DNA of 64,000 bases from Melghiribacillus thermohalophilus (GTDB lineage Bacteria; Bacillota; Bacilli; Bacillales; Alkalibacillaceae): the NCBI RefSeq assembly GCF_004342905.1, contig NZ_SMAN01000001.1, positions 213,437 to 277,436 on the forward strand, written 5' to 3'. The notes beneath the pieces were generated by a model. That model did no database searches and was not told where the DNA came from. It saw only the letters and a program-made list of their open reading frames with translations. Shown here piece by piece: positions 37,497 through 46,427 of this stretch. The stretch's first letter is position 1, and the number at the start of each line of letters is the position of its first letter. A program made the translations under genes and the position numbers.

Positions 37497-37600
37497 CGAG
37501 GCGCCCGTCTAGCCTCGAAAGACCCTGGAGGGTCTGCCGAAGAGACTCGATACTCTGAGTTGGCCCCGGGCGCTGGAGCTTTCGCCAGACCGGCACAACA
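37497..37600. repeat. Degenerate intergenic repeat, copy 2
   Basis: This GC-rich non-coding stretch holds nested palindromes: CGAGGC (37497-37502) with GCCTCG (37512-37517), and AGACCC (37520-37525) with GGGTCT (37530-37535). It shares ccgtctag and ctggagg..ctg with 22812-22840. The closing 'gggcgctggagct' resembles palindromic repeats that I recall from Bacillaceae intergenic regions. Confidence 0.4.
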
Positions 37601-37620
37601 TTCATCATTCCTAAACAATG

Positions 37621-37659
37621 AAAAAGCTAACTCCCTGACAAAACTGGAGTTAGCTTTTT
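37621..37659. terminator. Bidirectional terminator after the YtvI-like gene and the acetyltransferase
   Basis: AAAAAGCTAACTCC (37621-37634) pairs with GGAGTTAGCTTTTT (37646-37659), perfect over 14 bp. It serves the convergent pair on both sides. Confidence 0.88.
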
Positions 37660-37666
37660 CATACAT

Positions 37667-38176
37667 CTAGCAAAGGTTCCCTTTATACTTTTCATACATG
37701 TAAAACGGATCATCTTTCTGAACCATTTCAAAACCGTTCTTTTCAAGCACTTTCTGGGATGGTAGATTATTTTGATCAGTAACAGCTTTCATCATGTTTA
37801 CCTTGTTCTGTGAAAATGCCCACTCACATATCGCCTTCAAAGCTTCAGATGCGTAGCCTCTGTTTCTTTTTTCTTCATTCACAAAATATCCGACTTCCAC
37901 CCCACCATCCTTATCCGGCTTTCCTTTTAAGCCAATATCTCCAATGACGCAGCGGTTTTCATTAAAAATAACCCAGGGTCCAAATCCGATTCGATCCGGA
38001 TCAGACTGAAGGTCTTCTGCATACAGGGGAAGCAACGATTTCAGTCCGTCATGTGGCCAACTGTGATGAATCGGGGCCTGATAGCGTTTAAAAAAAACCG
38101 GCGGATGATGGATTAAATTATATGCATCCGCCTTGGATATTGGAATTAATGTCAGCCTTTTCGTCATAATCTGCAT
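37667..38176 (-). CDS. GNAT family N-acetyltransferase (RimJ/RimL type)
   Basis: This is a 169-residue acetyltransferase of the RimJ/RimL-like group. It begins MTKRLTLIPI after a short leader and carries the acetyl-CoA loop EEKRNRGYASEAL and the C-terminal NLPSQKVLEKNGFE. GGGAG lies seven bases before the ATG. Relatives acetylate ribosomal proteins or small amines, and the substrate cannot be told from sequence. It has no counterpart at this locus in B. subtilis. Confidence 0.87.
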   Translation of the reverse strand: MQIMTKRLTLIPISKADAYNLIHHPPVFFKRYQAPIHHSWPHDGLKSLLPLYAEDLQSDPDRIGFGPWVIFNENRCVIGDIGLKGKPDKDGGVEVGYFVNEEKRNRGYASEALKAICEWAFSQNKVNMMKAVTDQNNLPSQKVLEKNGFEMVQKDDPFYMYEKYKGNLC

Positions 38177-38206
38177 TACAGGACTCCCGCCTTCTGTTTC
38201 AACTCA

Positions 38207-38665
38207 CTAAAAGCCAAGGATGGCTTTAAATAAACTGGTCGTTTCTCCGTCTTCATACAGTACATATAAAAGCAGGTACACGACTACACCGGTTGAAGCG
38301 GTAAAAAACCAGATGACACTCGTTACAGGACCGACTTTGCGATGTTTCGGAATATTTCTTTTGAATGCAAGATATAACGTTACAAGTCCAAAAACGGCTC
38401 CGACTGTTGCCAAAAAAATATGGAAAATGAGAAAAGTTGTATAGTAAATTTTAATATCATCCGGTCCTCCAAAACTGGTATTGCCTACAAATAGAGTCCT
38501 TGACAAGTATATGATAAAAAACAGAAGGGCTGATACAGCCGCGGCCATCATCACATTTTTATGTGCCTTTTTGTTATCTTTTGCGATTAGGACCCAGCCA
38601 ATTGCGACAAGCACGGCACTGATGACAATCAAACTTGTACTGATCGTTGGCAGTACTGGCATCAT
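38207..38665 (-). CDS. ctaM: DUF420 family cytochrome oxidase maturation protein CtaM
   Basis: This is a 152-residue protein with four membrane helices and conserved histidines facing the membrane (IFHIFLATVG, KHRKVGP), the pattern of the DUF420 family. CtaM (YozB in B. subtilis) is needed for assembly of heme A-containing terminal oxidases. Its place here, 98 bp downstream of ctaG and in the same direction, supports that role. In B. subtilis it lies elsewhere, so linkage to the cta genes is informative. Confidence 0.87.
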   Translation of the reverse strand: MMPVLPTISTSLIVISAVLVAIGWVLIAKDNKKAHKNVMMAAAVSALLFFIIYLSRTLFVGNTSFGGPDDIKIYYTTFLIFHIFLATVGAVFGLVTLYLAFKRNIPKHRKVGPVTSVIWFFTASTGVVVYLLLYVLYEDGETTSLFKAILGF

Positions 38666-38763
38666 TTCCCCACCTCTTCCTTGTGTTTAGCACATACATC
38701 ATCCCCCTGTTATCCGCCTGTAACAGGGGATGGGGATGATGCGTTATTTTGTTTAGTTGTATA

Positions 38764-39657
38764 TTAAGATTGATTTGGAATTGGATCAATGGTTCGGTTC
38801 TCTTTTCTATACCAGTTGAAAAAAATATAGCCTAGAATAATTCCGTATATGATCTCCTGCAGAATTTTCATGATAATTCCACCGGCCTGCTGATCGTACA
38901 GTATTTTTATCCCAGTAAATAACTCAGGACCACTTAATGATAGACCCTGGAGTACTTCGACAGGAACACAAAGAGTTAATGCATCCACCCATGCCTGGAC
39001 ATCAGAATAAGTGGCATATAACGGGGTATCTGCAAATATAATTAATCCACAGGCAGGCGTGATTAATACACCGTTAGCAAAAATATAAAAGATTTTGTAA
39101 AGAGACTGTTGAATCTGCCTTTCCTTCAATGGTGAAAACAGCGGCCACCACATACAGAACGCCGCTATCAGAATAACGGTTGAAATCACTGCGTGAGCGA
39201 CTTCATTGCCCTTAGAATAATCCAATACCGCTGGAATATGATAAATGGAAAATAACCCATTAAACAGAAAAATGGCTACCAGAGGCTTTGTGAATATATT
39301 CAGAAACACATTTATCCCCTTAGCCCTGAACACTCTTTCCCAGATCCATTTCGGGATTCCAAGAATGACAAAGATCGGGAAAACTAAATAGTAAAAGGCC
39401 ATCTGAACCATATGGGCCATTAAAGAGATATGGGACATTAAATCAACTGGTGACCCTTTGATGACATATAGTAAAACCATAGAAGCGTAAAAAAAGATCT
39501 GTTGCGACCGATCGGGTGCAGGTGCGTCTTTTGAAAATTTATGACGATATGGCCCTGTGACGAAATAATAGAGCAGTGCCAGTGCCAAAATAAACAATAA
39601 ATAATACGGACTCCAAAGTGCCCGAAAACCGAAGATTTCCAGCTTCCCTAAAAACAT
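38764..39657 (-). CDS. ctaG: Cytochrome caa3 oxidase assembly factor CtaG
   Basis: CtaG is a polytopic membrane protein needed to build the copper centres of cytochrome caa3. The 297-residue protein has about seven helices and matches the Caa3_CtaG family (WSPYYLLFILALALLYYF, LMAHMVQMAFYYLVFP). GGAGTGA precedes the ATG. It lies downstream of ctaF, separated by a strong terminator, so it may also be transcribed separately. Confidence 0.93.
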   Translation of the reverse strand: MFLGKLEIFGFRALWSPYYLLFILALALLYYFVTGPYRHKFSKDAPAPDRSQQIFFYASMVLLYVIKGSPVDLMSHISLMAHMVQMAFYYLVFPIFVILGIPKWIWERVFRAKGINVFLNIFTKPLVAIFLFNGLFSIYHIPAVLDYSKGNEVAHAVISTVILIAAFCMWWPLFSPLKERQIQQSLYKIFYIFANGVLITPACGLIIFADTPLYATYSDVQAWVDALTLCVPVEVLQGLSLSGPELFTGIKILYDQQAGGIIMKILQEIIYGIILGYIFFNWYRKENRTIDPIPNQS

Positions 39658-39782
39658 CTGATGTCACTCCAACTATAATTTGTTATCAAAATTATTATAA
39701 CCGATTTGAAGCCCATTAACGATAAATCTGATCATCGTCATAAAATTGTCAGAAAGAATTTCGTTTAAACCAAAAGGCACTG

Positions 39783-39813
39783 AAAAAACCGGGGGTTAAC
39801 CCCCGGTTTTTTT
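39783..39813 (-). terminator. Terminator after ctaF
   Basis: AAAAAACCGGGGG pairs with CCCCCGGTTTTTT around ttaa. It lies directly after the ctaF stop and should end the ctaCDEF transcript; some readthrough into ctaG is possible. Confidence 0.88.
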
Positions 39814-39816
39814 CAT

Positions 39817-40140
39817 TTACCACCATACAATCGTCGTCAAAGCTAAGATCGTTAAGATCGCAGCAAATACCCCTGAATAGATCATCAATGCCGGCATTTC
39901 ATGTCCTTTTTGATTCATATGCATGAAATAGTATAACTGGAAAAGAAACTGGACAGCTGCCAGGACAAGGATGACAGGAATCGTGAAGTATTTACTGAAT
40001 CCCCCCGCTACAAGACCGAAAGCAATAATCGTAAAGATGATCATCATCGCAAAGGTAATAACCTGATACTTCATTTCTTCCTTATGCTTTTCTTTATAAA
40101 ATGCATCCGTATGCGTGGAATTGGTGTTTTTGCTCATCAT
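39817..40140 (-). CDS. ctaF: Cytochrome caa3 oxidase subunit IV
   Basis: This 107-residue three-helix protein is the small subunit of caa3 oxidase, with ILVLAAVQFLFQLYYFMHMN as its signature. It starts one base after the ctaE stop (no gap). Its role is in stability or assembly of the complex rather than catalysis. Confidence 0.93.
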   Translation of the reverse strand: MMSKNTNSTHTDAFYKEKHKEEMKYQVITFAMMIIFTIIAFGLVAGGFSKYFTIPVILVLAAVQFLFQLYYFMHMNQKGHEMPALMIYSGVFAAILTILALTTIVWW

Positions 40141-40770
40141 TTACGCCACCTTTCCCATCAAGTAAACGACTGTAAAGATGAATACCCAGACTACGTCAAT
40201 AAAATGCCAGTACAGGCTGGCAACGTAAAACTTAGGGGCATTGTAAAGGTTAAGTCCCCGTCTGGCATTGCGGATCATCAACGTTAAAATCCAGGATAAG
40301 CCAAACACAACGTGGGCTCCATGAAACCCTACAAGTGTATAGAATGCTGATCCAAAGGCATGGGCAGTAAATGTATGTTCATAATGGTGAACATAATGAT
40401 AAAACTCGTAAATTTCACAACCAAGGAATGCTGCACCTAGAAGAACGGTAACTCCCAGCCACAACTGCATTTTCTTAAAATCGTGATTTTTCATATGATA
40501 CATCGCATATACACTGGTCAACGAACTTGTTAATAGAAGAACGGTCATGATAAACACAAGTTCGAGACCGAACAGCTCCGTTGTTGGAACTCCTTCTTCT
40601 GATCCGAATGAGTTCTTTAATGCAAGATACGTACCGAACAAGCTCGCAAATAGAACGGTTTCACCGCCGAGGAAAAACCAGAAACCTAAAAACTTATTCT
40701 TGCCTTCAAGGGTGGCTTTCTCGGGCTCGTGCGGCAAATTATCAGATCTCAACATTTCATCGTGTGTCAT
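40141..40770 (-). CDS. ctaE: Cytochrome caa3 oxidase subunit III
   Basis: This is a 209-residue membrane protein with five helices, the COX3 family form found in bacterial caa3 oxidases. Family segments GFWFFLGGETVLFASLF, GFHGAHVVFG and YWHFIDVVW are clear. Subunit III supports long-term activity of the proton pump. Its ATG overlaps the ctaD stop as ATGA, indicating coupled translation. Confidence 0.95.
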   Translation of the reverse strand: MTHDEMLRSDNLPHEPEKATLEGKNKFLGFWFFLGGETVLFASLFGTYLALKNSFGSEEGVPTTELFGLELVFIMTVLLLTSSLTSVYAMYHMKNHDFKKMQLWLGVTVLLGAAFLGCEIYEFYHYVHHYEHTFTAHAFGSAFYTLVGFHGAHVVFGLSWILTLMIRNARRGLNLYNAPKFYVASLYWHFIDVVWVFIFTVVYLMGKVA

Positions 40771-42629
40771 TTCACCCCAGCCCCCTCATCTTCTAAATCT
40801 TCTTTATGAATGTGGTAACCTAAATCATCTTTAATGGATCGCAAAAACATGGTTCCAAATGTAATGATAAAGCCAATGGCAGCAACAATCCACCAGGCCT
40901 TGTGATCAACTTGATAAATCACGCCAATTCCTGCAATAAACAGTCCAAGAGACATCATAAATGGCAGGAATGATGAATTCGGCATATGAATATCACCTAA
41001 CGGTTCTGCAGGTATCATTTTACCGTTACCTTCCATTTTTTCGACCCAGAGTGGATCTAATCCGCGCACAAGCGGTGTTTGCTTAAAGTTATATTCAGGT
41101 GTCGGAGAAGGAACTGCCCATTCAAGGGTGCGTCCATCCCATGGGTCATGAGATACTTTTTCACCTTTAACAGTTGTCTTAATAATATTCCAGACAAACA
41201 TCACTGCACCTACTGCCATCAATACAGCACCGATTGTACTAATTAAGTTACCCAGATCCAACCCCTGGTTAGGCAGGAATTTCCAGTAACGGCGTGGCAT
41301 TCCCATCAGACCAAGGAAATGCTGAATAAAGAAGGTCAGATGGAACCCGATAAAGAAAATCCAGAATGTCCACTTGCCCAATTTTTCGTCAAGCATTGTG
41401 CCGAACATTCTTGGCCACCAGTAAGTTAATCCTGCAAGAACACCCAGCACTACCCCGCCAACAATGACGTAGTGAAAGTGTGCGACAACAAAATAACTGT
41501 CATGATATTGCAAATCAGCAGCAGCTGCAGCCAGCATAACCCCTGTCATACCTCCAACGGTAAATGACGGGATAAATCCAAGGGCGTATAACATCGGAGT
41601 GGTAATACGTATATTTCCGCCCCACATGGTTAAAAGCCAGTTAAAAATTTTAATACCGGTTGGTACAGCAATGGCCATCGTTGCAACAGCGAAAATCGAG
41701 TTAGCAATCGGTCCAAGGCCAACTGTAAACATATGGTGAGCCCATACCATGAAACCTAAAAATGCGATGAGCACCGTTGCAAATACCATGGAAGAATATC
41801 CGAACAGACGCTTTTTAGAGAATGTCGGTATGATCTCACTAAAGATTCCGAATGCCGGCAATACCAGAATGTATACTTCCGGATGACCGAAAATCCAGAA
41901 CAAGTGCTCCCAGATGATTACGTTACCGCCCATCTCAGGTTTGAAGAAATTTGCACCGAACAAGCGGTCAAATATCATTTCAAATAGTCCCACAGTCAGT
42001 GGAGGGAATGCGAAAAGAATCAGGACACTTGCTACAAAAGTAGTCCAGGTAAATAACGGCATGCGCATATATGTCATCCCCGGAGCACGCATGTTAATAA
42101 TGGTAACCAGGAAGTTAATTCCTGCCATTAATGTACCGAAACCGGAGATCTGCAATCCAACTGCATAAAAGTCAATCCCATGATGCGGCGAGAGAATGGA
42201 AAGAGGTGCATAAGCCGTCCATCCTGCATCTGGCGCTCCCCCTAAAAACCAGGATAGGTTTAATAAAATTCCACCAAATGCAAATAACCAGAATCCCAGA
42301 GCATTAATAAATGGGAATGCTACGTCACGAGCACCAATTTGTAATGGAACAACAGCGTTCATCAATGCAAATAATAACGGCATAGCCGCAAGGAAAATCA
42401 TCGTTGTTCCATGCATGGTCATCACTTCATTGTAAAACTGAGCAGAAATAAACTCATTATCAGGGCTAATTAACTGAATTCGGATCAGCATAGCTTCAAG
42501 TCCGCCTAGCACAAAGAAGAAGCCCCCGCCGATTAAATATAAGACGGCGATTTTCTTATGGTCAACCGTGGTCAAATAATCCCACAGCACCGCACCAAAG
42601 CTACGCTTCTCAGCTGCATGAGTACTCAC
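40767..42629 (-). CDS. ctaD: Cytochrome caa3 oxidase subunit I
   Basis: CtaD holds heme a and the heme a3-CuB oxygen-reduction centre and pumps protons. The 620-residue protein has about 14 membrane helices. The CuB histidine-tyrosine motif HPEVYILVLPAFG, the vicinal histidines in WAHHMFTVG, and heme ligands in TMHGTTMIF and VAHFHYVIVGG are all present. Length matches B. subtilis CtaD. It sits between ctaC and ctaE. Confidence 0.97.
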   Translation of the reverse strand: MSTHAAEKRSFGAVLWDYLTTVDHKKIAVLYLIGGGFFFVLGGLEAMLIRIQLISPDNEFISAQFYNEVMTMHGTTMIFLAAMPLLFALMNAVVPLQIGARDVAFPFINALGFWLFAFGGILLNLSWFLGGAPDAGWTAYAPLSILSPHHGIDFYAVGLQISGFGTLMAGINFLVTIINMRAPGMTYMRMPLFTWTTFVASVLILFAFPPLTVGLFEMIFDRLFGANFFKPEMGGNVIIWEHLFWIFGHPEVYILVLPAFGIFSEIIPTFSKKRLFGYSSMVFATVLIAFLGFMVWAHHMFTVGLGPIANSIFAVATMAIAVPTGIKIFNWLLTMWGGNIRITTPMLYALGFIPSFTVGGMTGVMLAAAAADLQYHDSYFVVAHFHYVIVGGVVLGVLAGLTYWWPRMFGTMLDEKLGKWTFWIFFIGFHLTFFIQHFLGLMGMPRRYWKFLPNQGLDLGNLISTIGAVLMAVGAVMFVWNIIKTTVKGEKVSHDPWDGRTLEWAVPSPTPEYNFKQTPLVRGLDPLWVEKMEGNGKMIPAEPLGDIHMPNSSFLPFMMSLGLFIAGIGVIYQVDHKAWWIVAAIGFIITFGTMFLRSIKDDLGYHIHKEDLEDEGAGVK

Positions 42630-42692
42630 GCTATGAAACCTCCCTTAATCCTTGTAATAACGTTTTACCTAAAAGCCGATGTATTACTAAAT

Positions 42693-43850
42693 TTATTGTT
42701 GGTCTTCTGTATTTTCTTCATTATTGTTTTCGGATGTATTTTCATCATTATTGTCTTCATCTTTTTGTGCTTTTATATAATCTCCGTCTTCAGCATCATC
42801 CGGACCAATGTCAGATGGCTTTAAAGACATAAGGTAATCGGCAATTTTTTCTGCCTCTTCTTCATCCAACTCTGGATACTTCTTAGTCATCTGGTTTCCT
42901 GGTTTGTATTTTTCAGGATCCATTAACCAGTTAACAATGCTTTCTTTATCGTATTCCAGAACCCCCGCAACCGTTGTACGGTCACCAAATGATGTCAGGT
43001 TCGGACCTACTGCAACAGGAGATGATCCTACCGCATGACATGCTGCGCAGGAATTTTCCTGGAACAGTTCTCTTCCTTCCTGTGCAGCTACTGTTTCAGG
43101 TTCTGCATCAGGATTTACATTTTGCATATCTTCAACCCACTGTTCAAATTCACCAGGGCTTACAGCCACAACTTTAAAGTCCATCAATGAATGGGAAGGA
43201 CCGCAAAGTTCAGCACATTTCCCCCAGTAAACGTCCTCTTCATAGGCATGAATCCACATCTGGTTTTTGTTTTCAATCGGGTTTGTATCCATTTTTCCTG
43301 AAATCGTTGGAATCCAGAACGAATGGATCACATCCAGTGAGGTTAATTCAAGATATACCCGTTGATCAGTCGGAATATATAGCTCCTGACTGGTTTGAAT
43401 GTTTAAATCTTTGTAATTAAAGTGCCACCAGTACTGCTGTGCTGTTACTTCAATCCACAGGGCATCATCTTCCACTTCTTCATCAGGTGTCGTGTCTGAT
43501 AGCGCAAACGTGTACTGTACAGTAGGCACAGCAAGAATTAATAGCAAAATGATAGGGATAACAGTCCATACAGTTTCTAGCAAGTGACTTCCTTCCGTCT
43601 GTTTGGGAATGTAATCTTCCTGCCCTTTCTTCTGACGGAATTTCAACACAACATAAGTGTAAATGATGATGACAACCAGAAAGACGAAAATCATAATGCC
43701 AATACTTAATAACATTAGATTAAAAAGCATTTCTGAACCTTCGCCCTTTGGCTGCAAAGCACTCAAGTAGGGTTTCCCGCATCCTGAAAGAAGTAGGGTT
43801 AATCCACTTAATAAGAACAGAGCGCGAAACCGTCCCATCCATCCTTTCAT
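42693..43850 (-). CDS. ctaC: Cytochrome caa3 oxidase subunit II with cytochrome c domain
   Basis: CtaC passes electrons from cytochrome c to subunit I. The 385-residue lipoprotein has a signal with lipobox LLSGC (Cys about residue 24), two membrane helices, a CuA domain (ligands in CAELCGPSHSLM and VIHSFW) and a fused cytochrome c domain with heme motif CAACH and the ligand region NQMTKKYPEL. The C terminus is an unusually acidic, Asn-rich tail of about 35 residues (DEDNNDENTSENNNEEN). GAGAGGT precedes the ATG. Confidence 0.97.
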   Translation of the reverse strand: MKGWMGRFRALFLLSGLTLLLSGCGKPYLSALQPKGEGSEMLFNLMLLSIGIMIFVFLVVIIIYTYVVLKFRQKKGQEDYIPKQTEGSHLLETVWTVIPIILLLILAVPTVQYTFALSDTTPDEEVEDDALWIEVTAQQYWWHFNYKDLNIQTSQELYIPTDQRVYLELTSLDVIHSFWIPTISGKMDTNPIENKNQMWIHAYEEDVYWGKCAELCGPSHSLMDFKVVAVSPGEFEQWVEDMQNVNPDAEPETVAAQEGRELFQENSCAACHAVGSSPVAVGPNLTSFGDRTTVAGVLEYDKESIVNWLMDPEKYKPGNQMTKKYPELDEEEAEKIADYLMSLKPSDIGPDDAEDGDYIKAQKDEDNNDENTSENNNEENTEDQQ

Positions 43851-43940
43851 AATTGATACCTCTCTTTCTCTTTTTAGTAATCTATGGTTGAAAAAATTTA
43901 TAAAGAATCAGGAAAAACACATAAGCCATGCTTCCCCTGA

Positions 43941-44888
43941 TTAATTAATAACGGAAGGCATGGTTACGAACACCATGGTTAAAAACAAAATGGTTAAATA
44001 GTTGAGTGAAAAGACAAACATCCACCTCGCCCATTTCAGGTTGTCTTGAACAAAGAAGCCTGCGATGGCCAGTACCAGCCAGGCTGTGTTTAGTGAGGTG
44101 GCAATGATTAAAAAAATCGTTCCCAGTGAACCTAAATAAAAGGGTAATGGCAATAAAACAGCAATATACACAGCCATTTGCCTTTTTGTAATCGGAAAAC
44201 CATATACAACCGGCAGCATCGGAATCCCTGCTTCCCGATATTCCTTCATCTTCATCATGGCAAGCGCAAGAAAATGTGGAGGCTGCCAGAAAAACATAAT
44301 CAGGAACAGGACGAGGGCAACCGGATGCCAGGTTGGATCAATGGCGGTCCAACCAATTAGTGGAGGAACAGCTCCTGAAAAACTACCGATAATCGTGTTC
44401 AATGTGTATCTTCGTTTAGACCACATCGTATACAACACCACATAAGTAAACCAGCCGAACAAAGCAATGGCGGCTGCAAGAGGTGTTGTGAAAAAGAGCA
44501 GTGCCAGACCTGAAACCGTAAAAGCGATTCCCATAAACAAAATCGCAGGAAGGGATATGGTGCCTGTTACGGTCGGCCGTTTCTTGGTTCTGGACATCAC
44601 ATGATCAATGTCTCTGTCTACATAGTTATTTATCACACAGCCTCCTGCGATGACAAAGGCTGTTCCAAGCATCGTTAAAAGAAAAATATGCCACACATCA
44701 AAAGGTGACGTATCTGTAAAGTATAAAGCAAGCCAGAAACCGGCAAATGTTGTAATTAGATTGGAGTTGATAATACCAATTTTGATGAGAGCTAAAAAAT
44801 CTGACCATAAACTGGAAGAACCATCTCTGGCTGCAGTTCGGTCGACAAATTGAGATGATGACGTATCAACAGTCCTTGGGTTATCCAT
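43941..44888 (-). CDS. ctaB: Protoheme IX farnesyltransferase CtaB
   Basis: CtaB converts heme B to heme O by adding a farnesyl group. The 315-residue UbiA-family membrane protein has the prenyl-diphosphate binding motif NNYVDRDIDHVMSRT and the second site MKMKEYREAGIPMLPVV. About 35 polar N-terminal residues precede the first helix, longer than needed. CtaA, which makes heme A from heme O, is divergent and shares the intergenic region. This is the classic Bacillus ctaA/ctaB layout. Confidence 0.96.
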   Translation of the reverse strand: MDNPRTVDTSSSQFVDRTAARDGSSSLWSDFLALIKIGIINSNLITTFAGFWLALYFTDTSPFDVWHIFLLTMLGTAFVIAGGCVINNYVDRDIDHVMSRTKKRPTVTGTISLPAILFMGIAFTVSGLALLFFTTPLAAAIALFGWFTYVVLYTMWSKRRYTLNTIIGSFSGAVPPLIGWTAIDPTWHPVALVLFLIMFFWQPPHFLALAMMKMKEYREAGIPMLPVVYGFPITKRQMAVYIAVLLPLPFYLGSLGTIFLIIATSLNTAWLVLAIAGFFVQDNLKWARWMFVFSLNYLTILFLTMVFVTMPSVIN

Positions 44889-45003
44889 AAATCTTCGTCC
44901 TTCCTATTAACCGTCCTTGATCTGCGTTAAAAGTTATAGGCTACTATTTACGATCTTATTCGTCATATTTATTTTTCCCTAAAAATCGATAAAACACACT
45001 TTC

Positions 45004-45032
45004 ATTGTATCATGGAAAAAGGTTTACATCTA
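45004..45032 (-). promoter_or_regulatory. Candidate ctaB promoter
   Basis: On the minus strand TAGATG (45027-45032) and TACAAT (45004-45009) lie 17 bp apart. The -10 is extended by TG-A. It lies 115 bp upstream of ctaB in the 489-bp ctaA/ctaB intergenic region. The -35 is weak, so an activator such as ResD may be involved (inference). Confidence 0.5.
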
Positions 45033-45311
45033 TCAGAATTCACAGAATAAAGCCTGATCTGTGTATGGTTTATTTAAAAGTGGAAAACATGTTAATAGTA
45101 TACTGGATTTATATTCATTTAATCACATATTCACCCGAAAAATGTGACAAATCTTTGAACATTCCTTTACAAATTAAAAAGTGCAAATTGGTTTAACCCC
45201 CTATTTAGTTCTAGCAAACTAAAGGTGACATTGCAAGGTTTTTTTCGTGTCAACGGACTAAATCTCTTCCTCTGTCGTCAAATTTTTGTAACAAATTTAA
45301 TATGAATTCTT

Positions 45312-45340
45312 TTGCCTGCTCGTGTAATTTGTATTAATAT
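45312..45340 (+). promoter_or_regulatory. ctaA promoter
   Basis: TTGCCT (45312-45317) and TAATAT (45335-45340) are separated by 17 bp, 38 bp before the ctaA start. Downstream, TTGTG recurs at 45354-45358 and 45363-45367. This loosely resembles ResD half sites (TTTGTGAAT), although these lie after the start of transcription. The rest of the 44889-45377 region is AT-rich with an A/T palindrome near 45280-45300. Confidence 0.7.
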
Positions 45341-45377
45341 GAACATAGCTGATTTGTGGAAATTGTGAGGTGGAGAG

Positions 45378-46358
45378 ATGATTAAACTTCTTAAGTGGCT
45401 TTCAGTCGCCTCATCGCTGGGAATGCTTTTGGTTTTAGTCGGAGGGGCCCTGGTAACCAAAACAGAATCAGGTCTGGGTTGCGGAAGAAGCTGGCCTTTA
45501 TGTAATGGGGAGTTGATTCCTTCAAATATAACAACAGAGACCATTATTGAACTCAGTCACCGCGTCGTGTCAGGTTCAGTCGGGATTCTGGTCCTGCTTT
45601 TAAGCATCCTGGCTTGGAAGTTCTATGGACATATTCGGGAAACGAAATTTTTAGCTTTTTTATCCATTTTCTTCCTTGTATTTCAGGGCTTAATTGGAGC
45701 AGCTGCGGTAGTCTGGGGACAATCAGATTTTGTACTTGCCTTGCATTTTGGTATATCTTTAATATCTTTTGCAGCCGTGTTTCTCTTAATGTTATTGATC
45801 TTTGAAATTGACAAAAAATTTGATGCTCGCTCCCTAATCATCCATAAGAAATTGAGAAAGCAATTTTATATGCTTTTTATTTATACATTAATAGTTGTTT
45901 ACACAGGGGCACTTGTTCGTCATGCTGAAGCCAGTCTCGTATGTAAGAGCTGGCCTTTATGTGATAACAGTACGCCGTTGCGGACTGATTTCAACCTTGA
46001 ACAATGGATTCAAGTGGGCCACAGGATGGCAGCAGGGATTTTGCTGATCTGGGTTCTGTATTTGTTCATCCAAATCGCCAGGGAATACCGGCAAAAACGC
46101 ATCATGTTTTTTGGCTGGCTGATTGCGTCTATTCTCATGATCGCACAGGTACTCCTTGGAGCCATGATCATATTCACCATTCTAAACTTGAATGTGGCTC
46201 TGCTTCATGCTCTGGTTATTTCTTGTTTCTTCGGTCTTTTAAGTTATTATGTGCTTCTGTCTAACAGAAGTGTAGCCTACGAGCAAGAAATGGCTGTCGA
46301 AAAGAATGATGTCCATACCGATCAAAAAACTTCCCGATTACATCCGAGCCGTTCATAA
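45378..46358 (+). CDS. ctaA: Heme A synthase CtaA
   Basis: CtaA oxidises heme O to heme A. The 326-residue protein has eight membrane helices in two homologous halves. The cysteine pairs C-7-C type (GCGRSWPLC and VCKSWPLCD) and the heme-ligand histidines (ELSHRVVSG, VGHRMAAG, ALHFG, ALLHALV) are conserved. A short charged C-terminal tail follows the last helix. GAGGTGG precedes the ATG. It is divergent from ctaB and convergent with pyc. Confidence 0.96.
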   Translation: MIKLLKWLSVASSLGMLLVLVGGALVTKTESGLGCGRSWPLCNGELIPSNITTETIIELSHRVVSGSVGILVLLLSILAWKFYGHIRETKFLAFLSIFFLVFQGLIGAAAVVWGQSDFVLALHFGISLISFAAVFLLMLLIFEIDKKFDARSLIIHKKLRKQFYMLFIYTLIVVYTGALVRHAEASLVCKSWPLCDNSTPLRTDFNLEQWIQVGHRMAAGILLIWVLYLFIQIAREYRQKRIMFFGWLIASILMIAQVLLGAMIIFTILNLNVALLHALVISCFFGLLSYYVLLSNRSVAYEQEMAVEKNDVHTDQKTSRLHPSRS

Positions 46359-46376
46359 TGAAAATTCAATAAAAAT

Positions 46377-46413
46377 GAAAAGGGGAGGCGCAAAGCAGAA
46401 GCTTCCCCTTTTC
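46377..46413. terminator. Likely terminator between ctaA and pyc
   Basis: GAAAAGGGGA (46377-46386) pairs with TCCCCTTTTC (46404-46413). The T run is within the stem. It lies between convergent stop codons. Confidence 0.65.
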
Positions 46414-46427
46414 AATGATTTCTCACG

